64,000 nt of DNA from Streptomyces beigongshangae (GCF_019710745.1 NZ_JAHKJW010000043.1:1-64000); one strand, 5' to 3'. Positions 1-8,177 are shown, counted from the stretch's first letter. The notes: generated by a model not told the origin, from the sequence alone. Translations and numbers: made by a program.

Positions 1-307
1 GCATGATCGCGTTGGCGAACCCGGCGAAGGTGGGGGTGGCGAACAGCAGCAGCATGACCGTGCCGTGCATGGTGAACGCCTGGTTGTACTGCTCGCTGGA
101 GAGCAGCTGCAGACCGGGCCGGGCCAGCTCCACCCGGATCGCCATCGCCATCGCCCCGCCGACCACGAAGAACGTGAAGGACGTGAGCAGGTAGAGGTGC
201 CCGATCTTCTTGTGGTCGGTCGTCGTCAGCCAGGAGATCACCATCCGGCCCCTGCCGCGCCGCCCCTCGACCGGGACCACGGTCTCCGTCGTTGCCTCAG
301 CAGTCAT
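1..307 (-). CDS. ctaD: Cytochrome c oxidase subunit I (N-terminal part, cut by window edge)
   Basis: The first 102 residues of a haem-copper oxidase subunit I. The reading frame contains TTDHKKIGHLYLLTSF, then a first transmembrane helix, and the SSEQYNQAFTMHGTVMLLLF stretch typical of helix II, whose histidine is a low-spin haem ligand. Members of this family are the catalytic membrane subunit of the aa3-type terminal oxidase. The start ATG (305-307 on the minus strand) follows an AGGGA ribosome binding site about 7 nt upstream. The rest of the gene lies outside the window, so neither operon partners nor the copper ligands can be judged. It may be a second ctaD copy, because the usual qcr-cta neighbours are not seen on this side. 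Confidence 0.93.
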   Translation of the reverse strand, partial: MTAEATTETVVPVEGRRGRGRMVISWLTTTDHKKIGHLYLLTSFTFFVVGGAMAMAIRVELARPGLQLLSSEQYNQAFTMHGTVMLLLFATPTFAGFANAIM

Positions 308-413
308 CAAGTTCCCTAATCAGTCGAAGTGCCGCATTCAGGTATCAAGGTTCCGTAAACGCTCTGAGATCGCATGCTGACGCGCTGTGAAGGGTGGAGC
401 GTGTGGTGGTGGA

Positions 414-454
414 GGGGTGTCGCCCTCTCCCGTCACGGGAGAGGGCGACACCCC
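414..454. terminator. Perfect 19-bp inverted repeat
   Basis: Arms 414-432 and 436-454 are exact reverse complements with a TCA loop. It lies between the small acidic gene (minus, ends at 584) and ctaD (minus, starts at 307), so it most likely ends transcription from the upstream gene and insulates the ctaD promoter. There is no U tract, as usual in Streptomyces. Confidence 0.8.
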
Positions 455-583
455 GCCGGATCACCGATTGACCGGCGATCGATGACGGATGACTGCTGAT
501 GACCGCCGATGACTGGGATGGTTGATCGGTGGCCGGAGGCCGATGGCCAGTGGTTGACGTTCGGTGATCGGTGGCCGATGCCG
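455..583. repeat. Degenerate GATGAC / TGATCGGTGGCCG short repeats
   Basis: This non-coding stretch holds several GATGAC or GGATGA units (about 482-515) and two copies of TGATCGGTGGCCG (about 523 and 564). It looks like slippage-prone intergenic DNA downstream of the small acidic gene. No convincing ORF or promoter was found in it. Confidence 0.5.
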
Positions 584-766
584 CTATTCGGGTACGTCCC
601 CCGCGGACGCGTCCGCCGTCCCGGCGTCTCCCGTCCCGGTGTCCCCGTCACCGGCATCCGCCTCGTCCTGCCGGCGCTCGGCCCTTTCTTCCTCCGGAGT
701 CACGTCCTTCTCGCCGGTCACCTGCTCCAGCGGGTGGGACAGTTCGTCGTCGTGCGAACCGGACAT
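584..766 (-). CDS. Small acidic hypothetical protein, 60 aa
   Basis: The protein starts MSGSHDDELSHPLEQVTGEK and is rich in Asp, Glu, Gly and Thr, with a low-complexity C-terminal half (DGDTGTGDAGTADASAGD). It has no membrane segment or cysteine and is probably disordered. The start ATG at 764-766 is backed by a strong GGAAGGAG ribosome binding site. It is divergent from the cytidine-deaminase-like gene. I do not recognise a family, and nothing in the sequence points to a function. Confidence 0.6.
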   Translation of the reverse strand: MSGSHDDELSHPLEQVTGEKDVTPEEERAERRQDEADAGDGDTGTGDAGTADASAGDVPE

Positions 767-965
767 GTCGGCTCCTTCCGCGGACTGCCTGCCGAGTCCC
801 CCTGCGCCGGTGTTCCACGCTTGCGCCGGACGCCGGAATCCGTCCGCCACGCGCGGTGCACGCACCGGTGGCGGCCCGTGTGCCGCCGCCCGGGGGACAC
901 CGCCCGCGGGGCACCGCCCGGGGGACGCCGCCCGGGAGGTCGGCCGGGCTTCGTATGCTCTGGAC

Positions 966-1319
966 ATGACCGACAGCAGCGCGCTCGACCCCGAGGACCG
1001 CAAGATCGTCACCCTGGCGCGGGCCGCCCGGGCCCGCAACGGCGTGCCCGAGGGCGCGGCCGTACGCGACGACAACGGCCGCACCTACGTGGCGGGCACC
1101 GTCGACCTCCCCTCGCTGGGACTCAGCGCGCTGCGGACCGCGGTGGCCATGGCGGTGGCTTCCGGGGCGAGGTCGCTGGAGGCGGCGGCGGTGGTGGGCG
1201 AGGCGGAGGCCCTGCCGGCCGAGGACCTGGCGGCGGTACGGGACCTCGGGGGCGAGGGGACGCCGGTGCTGCTCGCGGGGGCCGACGGGGCGGTCCGCTC
1301 CGTGGTGACCGCGGGCTGA
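966..1319 (+). CDS. Cytidine-deaminase-like protein lacking the zinc site, 117 aa
   Basis: The length and the segment around GLSALRTAVAMAVASGARSLEAAAVVG match the helix-strand part of the small tetrameric cytidine deaminases. The zinc and catalytic motifs are absent: there is no His-Ala-Glu and no PCxxC, and the protein contains no cysteine at all. It is therefore unlikely to deaminate cytidine. In other actinobacteria (for example Mycobacterium tuberculosis Rv2365c next to era) a similar protein sits just before era, which argues for a conserved structural or accessory role. A TATGCT box at 953-958, 7 nt before the ATG, suggests a leaderless mRNA. The Era link is inferred from context only. 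Confidence 0.7.
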   Translation: MTDSSALDPEDRKIVTLARAARARNGVPEGAAVRDDNGRTYVAGTVDLPSLGLSALRTAVAMAVASGARSLEAAAVVGEAEALPAEDLAAVRDLGGEGTPVLLAGADGAVRSVVTAG

Positions 1320-1509
1320 GCGCGGTCACGGCCGACGGGGGCGAGAACCGGCCCCCCGGAAGAATCACCCCCGTTTCTCTTGCAATCGCAAGGCGCCGGC
1401 GCATCAATGGACGACAGCTCTTCCGACGGACCGTCAGATTCCGGGTTGTGAGCGAGGCGGCCCGTCGGCCGTCCCCCCACGGCAATTCCCGCACCAGGGA
1501 AGGAATCCA

Positions 1510-1980
1510 ATGATCTGCAAGCGACTCGGAATCGGCGCGGCGTTGGCCGCCGGCACCCTGGCCACCACCCTGGCGTTCGCCCCGGGCGCCGCCGCCGTCG
1601 TCCCCCAGACCGCCACGATCACCGCCGACTGCGGTCTCTACGGCGGCGGCGGGGCCACCCTCGAAGCCACCCAGGACGGCACCGCGGCCACCGTCACCGT
1701 CACCTCCTCGATCACCGCCCCGCTCGCTCTCGCCGAGGACTCGATCGTCTCCACCCTCACCCTGGCCAAGGCGGGCGGCGGCACGACCACCTTCACGGGC
1801 ACCGAGAACCCCGCGACGGCCGCCGGGGAGAGCGTCACGGTCGGCCCGCTCGACGGCACCGTCGCGGCCGGTGACAGCCTGGAGGCATTCGGCGGCTCCC
1901 TGGAGATGGTGGTCTTCGGGATCACCGTGACCTGTACGGCGGAGGGTCCCCAGTCGCCCGGCCCGTTCGTGTTCGAGTAG
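1510..1980 (+). CDS. Secreted hypothetical protein, 156 aa
   Basis: The N-terminus has a classical Sec signal peptide: a short basic start, a hydrophobic core (GIGAALAAGTLATTLAF) and a probable AAA-VV cleavage near residue 29. The mature part is Thr/Gly/Val-rich, acidic and likely a single beta-sandwich, with one pair of cysteines (in TADCGLY and VTCTAEG) that could form a disulfide. The ATG follows an AAGGAA ribosome binding site 7 nt upstream. It sits between the deaminase-like gene and era, where other actinobacteria have no gene. Family not recognised. Confidence 0.8.
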   Translation: MICKRLGIGAALAAGTLATTLAFAPGAAAVVPQTATITADCGLYGGGGATLEATQDGTAATVTVTSSITAPLALAEDSIVSTLTLAKAGGGTTTFTGTENPATAAGESVTVGPLDGTVAAGDSLEAFGGSLEMVVFGITVTCTAEGPQSPGPFVFE

Positions 1981-2002
1981 GCACGAGTCCGACCGGGCAT
2001 CC

Positions 2003-2072
2003 GAACGTGACAGCAGGAACGTGACAGCAGGAACATGCCAGCAAGAACGTGACAGCGGGAACGTGGACGTCC
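2003..2072. repeat. 14-bp tandem repeat upstream of era
   Basis: Four units of GAACGTGACAGCAG (2003-2016, 2017-2030, then variants at 2031-2044 and 2045-2058) and a partial fifth from 2059. It starts about 20 nt after the stop of the secreted protein gene and ends about 135 nt before the era start. Confidence 0.9.
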
Positions 2073-2207
2073 GATCCCCCCACGGGCACGGCCGGCCCGG
2101 GCCGGTGCCGTCCGCACGCGGCGGCGCCGGCCCGTGCGCGGTGCGCCGCGCGGCCCGACCGGAATCCTGGTGCAGCGGGTGCTCGGCGATCAGGGACAAT
2201 GGGCGCC

Positions 2208-3176
2208 ATGAGCGTTCGTACCCAGTCACCCGAGCCGCCGGAATCCGCGGAATCCGCGGGGGCACCCCACCGCGCCGGCTTCGCCTGCTTCGTGGGCCGC
2301 CCCAACGCGGGCAAGTCCACCCTCACGAATGCTCTGGTCGGCCAGAAGGTGGCGATCACCGCGAACCAGCCGCAGACCACGCGGCACACCGTCCGCGGCA
2401 TCGTGCACCGGGCCGACGCCCAGCTGATCCTGGTGGACACCCCCGGCCTGCACAAACCGCGCACACTCCTCGGCGAGCGGCTGAACGACGTCGTCCGCAC
2501 GACCTGGGCCGAGGTCGACGTGATCGGGTTCTGCCTCCCCGCGAACGAGAAGCTCGGTCCCGGCGACCGCTTCATCGCGAAGGAACTGGCGTCCATCAGG
2601 AAGACGCCGAAGATCGCGATCGTCACGAAGACCGACCTCGTGGACAGCAAGACGCTCGCCGAGCAGCTCATCGCCATCGACCAGCTCGGCAAGGAGCTCG
2701 GTTTCGAGTGGGCCGAGATCGTGCCCGTGTCGGCGGTCGGCGACCAGCAGGTGGACCTGCTCGCGGACCTGCTCGTGCCGCTGCTGCCCGAGGGCCCCGC
2801 GCTCTACCCCGAGGGCGACCTCACGGACGAGCCCGAGCAGGTCATGGTGGCCGAGCTGATCCGGGAGGCCGCGCTGGAGGGGGTGCGGGACGAGCTGCCG
2901 CACTCCATCGCCGTCGTCGTCGAGGAGATGCTGCCGCGCGAGGACCGGCCCGCGGACAAGCCGCTGCTCGACATCCACGCGTTCGTCTACATCGAGCGGC
3001 CCAGCCAGAAGGGCATCGTCATCGGGCCCAAGGGGAAGCGGCTGAAGGAGGTCGGGATCAAGTCGCGCAAGCAGATCGAGGCGCTGCTGGGGACACCGGT
3101 GTTCCTCGACCTCCATGTGAAGGTGGCGAAGGACTGGCAGCGGGACCCGCGCCAGCTGCGGAAGCTGGGCTTCTGA
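2208..3176 (+). CDS. era: GTPase Era
   Basis: Ribosome assembly GTPase of 322 aa that binds the 3' end of 16S rRNA and couples GTP hydrolysis to 30S maturation. G1 is GRPNAGKST (about 30-38), G3 is DTPG (77-80), G4 is TKTD (140-143, in place of the usual NKxD), and a C-terminal KH domain carries the GPKGKR loop before the conserved basic end. The ATG at 2208 was chosen because a GACAAT -10 box lies at 2195-2200, which fits a leaderless mRNA; the in-frame ATG at 2199 would fall inside that box. It is followed by a strong bidirectional terminator facing the beta-glucosidase gene. Confidence 0.97.
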   Translation: MSVRTQSPEPPESAESAGAPHRAGFACFVGRPNAGKSTLTNALVGQKVAITANQPQTTRHTVRGIVHRADAQLILVDTPGLHKPRTLLGERLNDVVRTTWAEVDVIGFCLPANEKLGPGDRFIAKELASIRKTPKIAIVTKTDLVDSKTLAEQLIAIDQLGKELGFEWAEIVPVSAVGDQQVDLLADLLVPLLPEGPALYPEGDLTDEPEQVMVAELIREAALEGVRDELPHSIAVVVEEMLPREDRPADKPLLDIHAFVYIERPSQKGIVIGPKGKRLKEVGIKSRKQIEALLGTPVFLDLHVKVAKDWQRDPRQLRKLGF

Positions 3177-3184
3177 AAGCGGTT

Positions 3185-3233
3185 CCCCGAACGCCGGACG
3201 GGCTGGAGAACCCGGGCCGTCCGGCGTTCGGGG
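3185..3233. terminator. Bidirectional terminator between era and beta-glucosidase gene
   Basis: Perfect 17-bp arms (3185-3201 and 3217-3233) with a 15-nt loop. It lies exactly between the stop codons of two convergent genes. Confidence 0.9.
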
Positions 3234-3242
3234 GCGGCACGG

Positions 3243-4613
3243 TCACCGCTGCGCGCGCAGCACCCCCCGCAGCCAGTGGTACGACGCCTTCGGGGTCCGT
3301 TCCAACGTCTCGAAGTCGACGTGCACCAGGCCGAAGCGGCGCGTGTACCCCTCGGCCCACTCGAAGTTGTCGAGGAGCGACCACACGAAGTAGCCGCGGA
3401 CGTCCACCCCCTGCTGCGACGCCCGGTGCAGGGCCCGCAGGTGCCCGTCCAGGTAGCTGATCCGCTCCTGGTCGTCGAGTCCCTCGTACGAGCAGCCGTT
3501 CTCCGTGATGACGACGGGCGGGAGCCGGTCGCCGTACCGCCCGCGGTAGTCCACGAGCAGTTCCGTGAGCGCCCCGGGCACCACCGGCCAGCCGAGGTCC
3601 GTGACCGGGTGGCCCTCGATCTCCCGTACGGAGAAGGGAAGCCCGGCGGGCAGGGTCACTCCGCCGAACTCGGTCTCCGAGCCCTGCGGCGCGCCCACCC
3701 TGGTCGGCGCGTAGTAGTTGATCCCGTACCAGTCGACCGGCTGCCCGATGATCTCCAGGTCGGCGGCCACGGCCTCCTCGTCGCCCGGCATCAGCGCGCC
3801 GACGCCCTCCGGGTACCGCCCCAGCAGCACCGGGTCCGCGAACAGCCGGTTGAGCAGCAGGTCGTAGAAGCCGGCCGCCGCCAGGTCCGCGGGGTCCCGG
3901 GAGGCGGGCCAGGTCGGGCCGTGCGAGTTGGCGATGCCGAGGTCCGTGACCCCGGCCGCGCGCAGGGCCCGTACGGCGAGGCCGTGCGCCAGCAGCTGGT
4001 GGTGGGCCGCGGGCAGGGCGTCGAGGAGGAGGCGGGTGCCGGGCGCGTGCGTCCCCAGGGCGTGGCCCAGCAGGGTGTGCTCGGCGGGCTCGTTGAGGGT
4101 GATCCACTTGGTGATCCGGTCGCCGAGCCGGTCGGCCACCCGGGCGGCGTACCCGGCGAAGCGTTCCGCCGTGTCCCGCCGCAGCCAGCCGCCCGCCTCC
4201 TGCACCGACAGCGGCAGGTCCCAGTGGAAGAGGGTCGGGACGGGGCGTATGCCCGCCGCGCACAGTTCGTCGGTCAGGCGGTCGTAGAAGTCCAGACCGC
4301 CGGGGGCGTTCACCCGCGGCCAGGAGACGGAGAAGCGGTACGCGTCCACGCCGAGGCCGCGCAGGAGGGCCACGTCCTCGGGGTAGCGGTGGTAGTGGTC
4401 ACAGGCCACCTCGGCCGTCGAGCCGTCCTTCACCCGGCCCGGCCCGGCGGTGAAGGCGTCCCACACGGAGGGGGTGCGGTGGGCCGCCGCCCCCTCGATC
4501 TGGTGGGCCGAGGTGCTGACCCCCCAGAGGAACCCGGCCGGGAACCGGGGGATCGGGGTCGTCGCCGTGTCCGCCGCACCCGCCGCACCCGCCGCGTTCA
4601 CCGTGGTCGCCAT
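3243..4613 (-). CDS. GH1 family beta-glucosidase, 456 aa
   Basis: A cytoplasmic glycoside hydrolase family 1 enzyme that splits beta-glucosides such as cellobiose. It has the N-terminal FPAGFLWGVSTSAHQIEG signature, the acid/base glutamate in TLNEP (E175) and the nucleophile in ITENG (E371), with usual family length and no signal peptide. The ATG at 4613 was preferred over 4625 because a TTGACT -35 (4645-4650, minus) and a GATGAT -10 are placed for a leaderless start at 4613. It stands alone: no sugar transporter or LacI-type regulator is adjacent. The exact sugar cannot be read from the sequence. Confidence 0.93.
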   Translation of the reverse strand: MATTVNAAGAAGAADTATTPIPRFPAGFLWGVSTSAHQIEGAAAHRTPSVWDAFTAGPGRVKDGSTAEVACDHYHRYPEDVALLRGLGVDAYRFSVSWPRVNAPGGLDFYDRLTDELCAAGIRPVPTLFHWDLPLSVQEAGGWLRRDTAERFAGYAARVADRLGDRITKWITLNEPAEHTLLGHALGTHAPGTRLLLDALPAAHHQLLAHGLAVRALRAAGVTDLGIANSHGPTWPASRDPADLAAAGFYDLLLNRLFADPVLLGRYPEGVGALMPGDEEAVAADLEIIGQPVDWYGINYYAPTRVGAPQGSETEFGGVTLPAGLPFSVREIEGHPVTDLGWPVVPGALTELLVDYRGRYGDRLPPVVITENGCSYEGLDDQERISYLDGHLRALHRASQQGVDVRGYFVWSLLDNFEWAEGYTRRFGLVHVDFETLERTPKASYHWLRGVLRAQR

Positions 4614-4673
4614 GCGCGCGATCATCCGTACCGGGAGCGGGAGGAGTCAACGGGCGGGAGTGGCCCGATCGCC

Positions 4674-4940
4674 TCAGGCGCCCTCTTTGAGGACCCTTGA
4701 GATCAGTTTCCGTTGTTCCTCCGTCAGGCGGGGGTCCGCGCAGTAGACCGTCCTGCCGTCCACCGTGATGCGGTAGCCGAAGCCGTCCGGGACGCCGATG
4801 GGCGGCGTGCCCCGGCCCGCGGCGAGGGCCTGCTGGGCCAGGGCGTGCCAGTCCTGGGCGTCGGGGCGGCCCGAGGTGTCCACCTCGGCGTGCCGCTCGA
4901 TGCCCGCGAATCCGCCTGTACGGCTCACCTGAATACGCAT
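4674..4940 (-). CDS. Emfourin-type metalloprotease inhibitor, 88 aa
   Basis: The small protein MRIQVSRTGGFAGIERHAEV...CADPRLTEEQRKLISRVLKEG matches the protealysin inhibitor (emfourin) family, which binds M4 peptidases with nanomolar affinity from inside the producing cell. The FAG segment near the N-terminus is the conserved part of that family. It directly follows the M4 protease gene on the same strand (47 nt gap), as in protealysin operons, so the pair is probably cotranscribed and acts as enzyme and inhibitor. The start at 4940 is preceded by AGGGA. The family call rests on pattern and context rather than on a search. Confidence 0.8.
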   Translation of the reverse strand: MRIQVSRTGGFAGIERHAEVDTSGRPDAQDWHALAQQALAAGRGTPPIGVPDGFGYRITVDGRTVYCADPRLTEEQRKLISRVLKEGA

Positions 4941-4987
4941 GGGTCCCTGTCTAGTACGAAACGCCGGACCGGACCACGCCCACCGGG

Positions 4988-6058
4988 TCAGCCGGTCGGG
5001 ACCTTGACCTGTTCCCACGCCTTGCTGACGGCCTGCAGTTCCTCGCCCTCGCCGTACGAGGCACGCGCCTTCGCCAGGGTCAGGGCCGCGAAGTCCGTGA
5101 AGCTCGCCCTCGAGTCCAGCTCGCCGCCGGTCAGGACGTCGTACCAGATCTGTCCGACCCGCTCCCAGGCGTGCCCGCCGAGCGCGGTCGCGGCCAGGTA
5201 GAAGGCGTGGTTGGGGATGCCGGAGTTGATGTGCACACCTCCGTTGTCGCGGCCGGTGCGGACGTAGTCGTCCATCGTGGCGGGCTGCGGGTCCTTGCCG
5301 AGCACGTCGTCGTCGTACGCCGTGCCCGGTGCCTTCATCGACCGCAGGGCCGTGCCGGTGACGTTCGGGGCCAGCAGGCCCGCGCCGATCAGCCAGTCGG
5401 CCTCGGTGGCGGTCTGGCCGAGCGTGTACTGCTTGATGAGCGAGCCGAAGACGTCCGACATCGACTCGTTGAGGGCACCCGGCTGGCCGAAGTACGTGAG
5501 GTTCGCCGTGTACTGCGTGACGCCGTGGGCGAGCTCGTGGCCGATGACGTCTACCGGGATGGTGAAGTCGAGGAAGATCTCGCCGTCACCGTCGCCGAAC
5601 ACCATCTGCTCGCCGTTCCAGAAGGCGTTGTTGTAGTCCTCGCCGAAGTGGACGGTGGCGTTCAGCGGCAGGCCCTCGCCGTTGATCGAGTTGCGTCCGT
5701 ACGCCTTCAGGAACAGCTCGAAGGTCGAGCCGAGGCCGGCGTACGCGCGGTTGACCGTGGCGTCCTTGCCGGGCTTGTCGCCCTCGCCGCGAACCTTCTT
5801 GCCGGGGAGGTTCTGCTGGTGCTTCGCGTCGTGAATGGTGCGGTTCGGCCTGTCCTCGGCGGCGCCCTCGGGCGGGGCGAGGGCGGGGGCGCCCAGGACG
5901 GTGGTCAGCCGGCGCCGGGTGCGCTCGTAGGCGTCGTGCTGGAGGGTGCGGCGGGCCTTCGCGGCGAGCGCGCGGTTCTCCGCCTGGGAGAGGGTGTCGA
6001 GGACGTGGGGCGGGACGATGGTGCAGAAGACGGGCTCATGGCCCCCGTTTGTCGTCAT
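4988..6058 (-). CDS. M4 family (thermolysin/protealysin-like) metalloprotease, 356 aa
   Basis: A zinc metalloprotease with the HELAHG motif (H174, E175, H178), the third zinc ligand in NESMSD (E198) and the transition-state histidine region GGVHINSGIPNHAFY. The N-terminal PPHVLDTLSQ segment is the short protealysin-type propeptide, with the likely processing region near NRTIHDAKH (about 72-80). There is no signal peptide, consistent with a protealysin-like enzyme that leaves the cell by an unknown route. An emfourin-type inhibitor gene follows. ATG 6058 follows GCGGGAC; an in-frame ATG at 6070 is possible. A TGCGTGACGCA palindrome lies just upstream. Confidence 0.92.
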   Translation of the reverse strand: MTTNGGHEPVFCTIVPPHVLDTLSQAENRALAAKARRTLQHDAYERTRRRLTTVLGAPALAPPEGAAEDRPNRTIHDAKHQQNLPGKKVRGEGDKPGKDATVNRAYAGLGSTFELFLKAYGRNSINGEGLPLNATVHFGEDYNNAFWNGEQMVFGDGDGEIFLDFTIPVDVIGHELAHGVTQYTANLTYFGQPGALNESMSDVFGSLIKQYTLGQTATEADWLIGAGLLAPNVTGTALRSMKAPGTAYDDDVLGKDPQPATMDDYVRTGRDNGGVHINSGIPNHAFYLAATALGGHAWERVGQIWYDVLTGGELDSRASFTDFAALTLAKARASYGEGEELQAVSKAWEQVKVPTG

Positions 6059-6075
6059 GTCCCGCACCATTGCAC

Positions 6076-6086
6076 TGCGTGACGCA
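6076..6086. promoter_or_regulatory. Palindrome TGCGTGACGCA upstream of the M4 protease gene
   Basis: A perfect 11-bp palindrome about 18 nt upstream of the protease start, in the expected promoter zone. It could be an operator; no regulator is adjacent, so its factor is unknown. Confidence 0.35.
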
Positions 6087-6288
6087 CCTGTCACTAGGGG
6101 CCACCATGATTGGTGAATTGGGCGGATAAGGGGGGTGTTGCGGTCCGCTTTCGTGTACGGGCACCGGCCTGTCGCGGCCGGCCGCACGGTTCTCCGCACC
6201 CCTCCGGGGGACATGTGTGCGATGCCGTGTCCCGCATGGTGATACGGCGGGCCGACCGGTCCGGGGGTCCGCTAGCATGCGGAGCATC

Positions 6289-6336
6289 ATGCGTTACGGG
6301 CTGCTTCTCCTTAGCTGCCGCGGCGAGGGCCTGTAG
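6289..6336 (+). CDS. leuL: Leucine leader peptide of leuA
   Basis: A 15-codon ORF, MRYGLLLLSCRGEGL, with four consecutive leucine codons and a fifth at its end. It lies about 100 nt upstream of leuA on the same strand. Such leader peptides control leuA by transcription attenuation: stalling at Leu codons when charged leucyl-tRNA is scarce changes the folding of the downstream RNA. Leu-rich leaders before leuA are known from Streptomyces. It is too short for ordinary gene callers. Confidence 0.85.
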   Translation: MRYGLLLLSCRGEGL

Positions 6337-6340
6337 TCGA

Positions 6341-6404
6341 GGCCGACCCCCTCCCCGCGGAGTTCGGCGTTGCGCCGTCGGCCGTACCCCGGAGCGATCC
6401 GGGG
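6341..6404 (+). promoter_or_regulatory. leuA attenuator region with alternative hairpins
   Basis: After the leader stop, GGCCGAC (6341-6347) can pair with GTCGGCC (6377-6383), and further on CCCCGG (6387-6392) pairs with CCGGGG (6399-6404) around a 6-nt loop. The second hairpin ends 30 nt before the leuA start and is a candidate terminator; the first could act as an antiterminator or pause structure. The roles are inferred from position next to the leader peptide. Confidence 0.6.
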
Positions 6405-6434
6405 ATCAAGCGGACCAAGAGGAGCCCCCGCATC

Positions 6435-8156
6435 ATGGCCAACCGCCAGCAGCCCACCTCCATGCCGATCCACCGGTACCGCCCGTACGACCAGGTCGAC
6501 ATCCCCGACCGCACCTGGCCGGGCCGGCGGATCACCGCGGCCCCCCGCTGGCTCTCCACGGACCTGCGCGACGGCAACCAGGCGCTGATCGACCCCATGT
6601 CGCCCGCGCGCAAGCGCGAGATGTTCGACCTGCTGGTGAAGATGGGCTACAAGGAGATCGAGGTCGGCTTCCCGGCCTCCGGCCAGACCGACTTCGATTT
6701 CGTGCGCTCGATCATCGAGGAGGAGGGCGCGATCCCGGACGACGTCACGATCTCCGTACTGACCCAGGCCCGCGAGGACCTGATCGAGCGGACCGTCGAG
6801 TCGCTGAAGGGCGCCGGGCGCGCCAACGTCCACCTCTACAACGCCACCGCGCCGGTCTTCCGCCGGGTCGTCTTCCGCGGCTCCAAGGACGACATCAAAC
6901 AGATCGCCGTCGACGGCACCCGGCTGGTGATGGAGTACGCGGGCAAGCTGCTGGGCCCCGAGACGGTCTTCGGCTACCAGTACAGCCCCGAGATCTTCAC
7001 GGACACCGAGCTGGACTTCGCCCTGGAGGTCTGCGAGGCCGTCATGGACGTCTGGCAGCCCGGCCCGGACCGCGAGATCATCCTCAACCTGCCCGCCACC
7101 GTGGAGCGCTCCACCCCCTCCACGCACGCGGACCGCTTCGAGTGGATGTCGCGCAACCTGTCCCGCCGCGAGTACGTCTGCCTGTCCGTCCACCCGCACA
7201 ACGACCGCGGTACGGCGGTCGCGGCCGCCGAGCTGGCACTGATGGCCGGCGCCGACCGCGTCGAGGGCTGCCTGTTCGGCCAGGGCGAGCGCACCGGCAA
7301 CGTCGACCTGGTCACCCTGGGCATGAACCTGTTCTCGCAGGGCGTCGACCCGCAGATCGACTTCTCGGACATCGACGAGGTCCGCCGCACCGCCGAGTAC
7401 TGCAACCAGATGGAGGTCCACGCCCGCCACCCGTACGTCGGCGACCTCGTCTACACCTCCTTCTCCGGCTCCCACCAGGACGCCATCAAGAAGGGCTTCG
7501 ACGCCATGGAGGCCGACGCGGCCGCCAAGGGCGTCACCGTCGGCGAGCTGGAGTGGGCCGTCCCGTACCTGCCGATCGACCCCAAGGACGTCGGCCGCTC
7601 GTACGAGGCCGTCATCCGGGTCAACTCGCAGTCCGGCAAGGGCGGTATCGCGTACGTCCTGAAGAACGACCACAAGCTGGACCTGCCGCGCCGTATGCAG
7701 ATCGAGTTCTCGAAGATCATCCAGGCGAAGACGGACGCCGAGGGCGGCGAGGTCACCCCGAACGACATCTGGGCGGCCTTCCAGGACGAGTACCTGCCCA
7801 ACCCGGACAACCCCTGGGGCCGCGTCCAGGTCCGCAACGGCCAGTCCACGACGGACAAGGACGGCGTGGACACGCTCACCGTCGAGGCCGAGGTGGACGG
7901 CGTCGAGACCACCCTGGTCGGCACCGGCAACGGCCCGATCTCGGCGTTCTTCCAGGCCCTGCAGGGCATCGGGGTCGACGCCCGGCTGCTGGACTACCAG
8001 GAGCACACGATGAGCGAGGGCGCCTCCGCGGTGGCCGCCTCGTACATCGAGGTCGCGATCGAGGACAAGGTGCTCTGGGGCATCGGCATCGACGCGAATA
8101 CGACACGCGCGTCACTGAAGGCCGTCGTCTCCGCCGTCAACCGCGCGACCCGATAA
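6435..8156 (+). CDS. leuA: 2-isopropylmalate synthase
   Basis: The first committed enzyme of leucine biosynthesis; it condenses acetyl-CoA with 2-ketoisovalerate. At 573 aa it is the long actinobacterial form. The N-terminal TIM barrel has the metal/substrate motif LRDGNQ (about 43-48) and the HPHNDRGTAVA segment with metal-binding histidines; the C-terminal third (GDTLTVEAEVDG-like region, GNGPISAFFQAL) is the leucine-sensing LeuA dimer domain used for feedback inhibition. A GAGGAG ribosome binding site precedes the ATG by 11 nt. Expression is probably controlled by the leader peptide and attenuator just upstream. Confidence 0.97.
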   Translation: MANRQQPTSMPIHRYRPYDQVDIPDRTWPGRRITAAPRWLSTDLRDGNQALIDPMSPARKREMFDLLVKMGYKEIEVGFPASGQTDFDFVRSIIEEEGAIPDDVTISVLTQAREDLIERTVESLKGAGRANVHLYNATAPVFRRVVFRGSKDDIKQIAVDGTRLVMEYAGKLLGPETVFGYQYSPEIFTDTELDFALEVCEAVMDVWQPGPDREIILNLPATVERSTPSTHADRFEWMSRNLSRREYVCLSVHPHNDRGTAVAAAELALMAGADRVEGCLFGQGERTGNVDLVTLGMNLFSQGVDPQIDFSDIDEVRRTAEYCNQMEVHARHPYVGDLVYTSFSGSHQDAIKKGFDAMEADAAAKGVTVGELEWAVPYLPIDPKDVGRSYEAVIRVNSQSGKGGIAYVLKNDHKLDLPRRMQIEFSKIIQAKTDAEGGEVTPNDIWAAFQDEYLPNPDNPWGRVQVRNGQSTTDKDGVDTLTVEAEVDGVETTLVGTGNGPISAFFQALQGIGVDARLLDYQEHTMSEGASAVAASYIEVAIEDKVLWGIGIDANTTRASLKAVVSAVNRATR

Positions 8157-8177
8157 CCCGGTTCACCTGCGTTTCCC

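Noticed and set aside
3243..4660. CebR/LacI-type operator at the beta-glucosidase gene
   Set aside because: GGGAGCGGGAGG occurs upstream but without the inverted half, so the TGGGAGCGCTCCCA type palindrome is not present.
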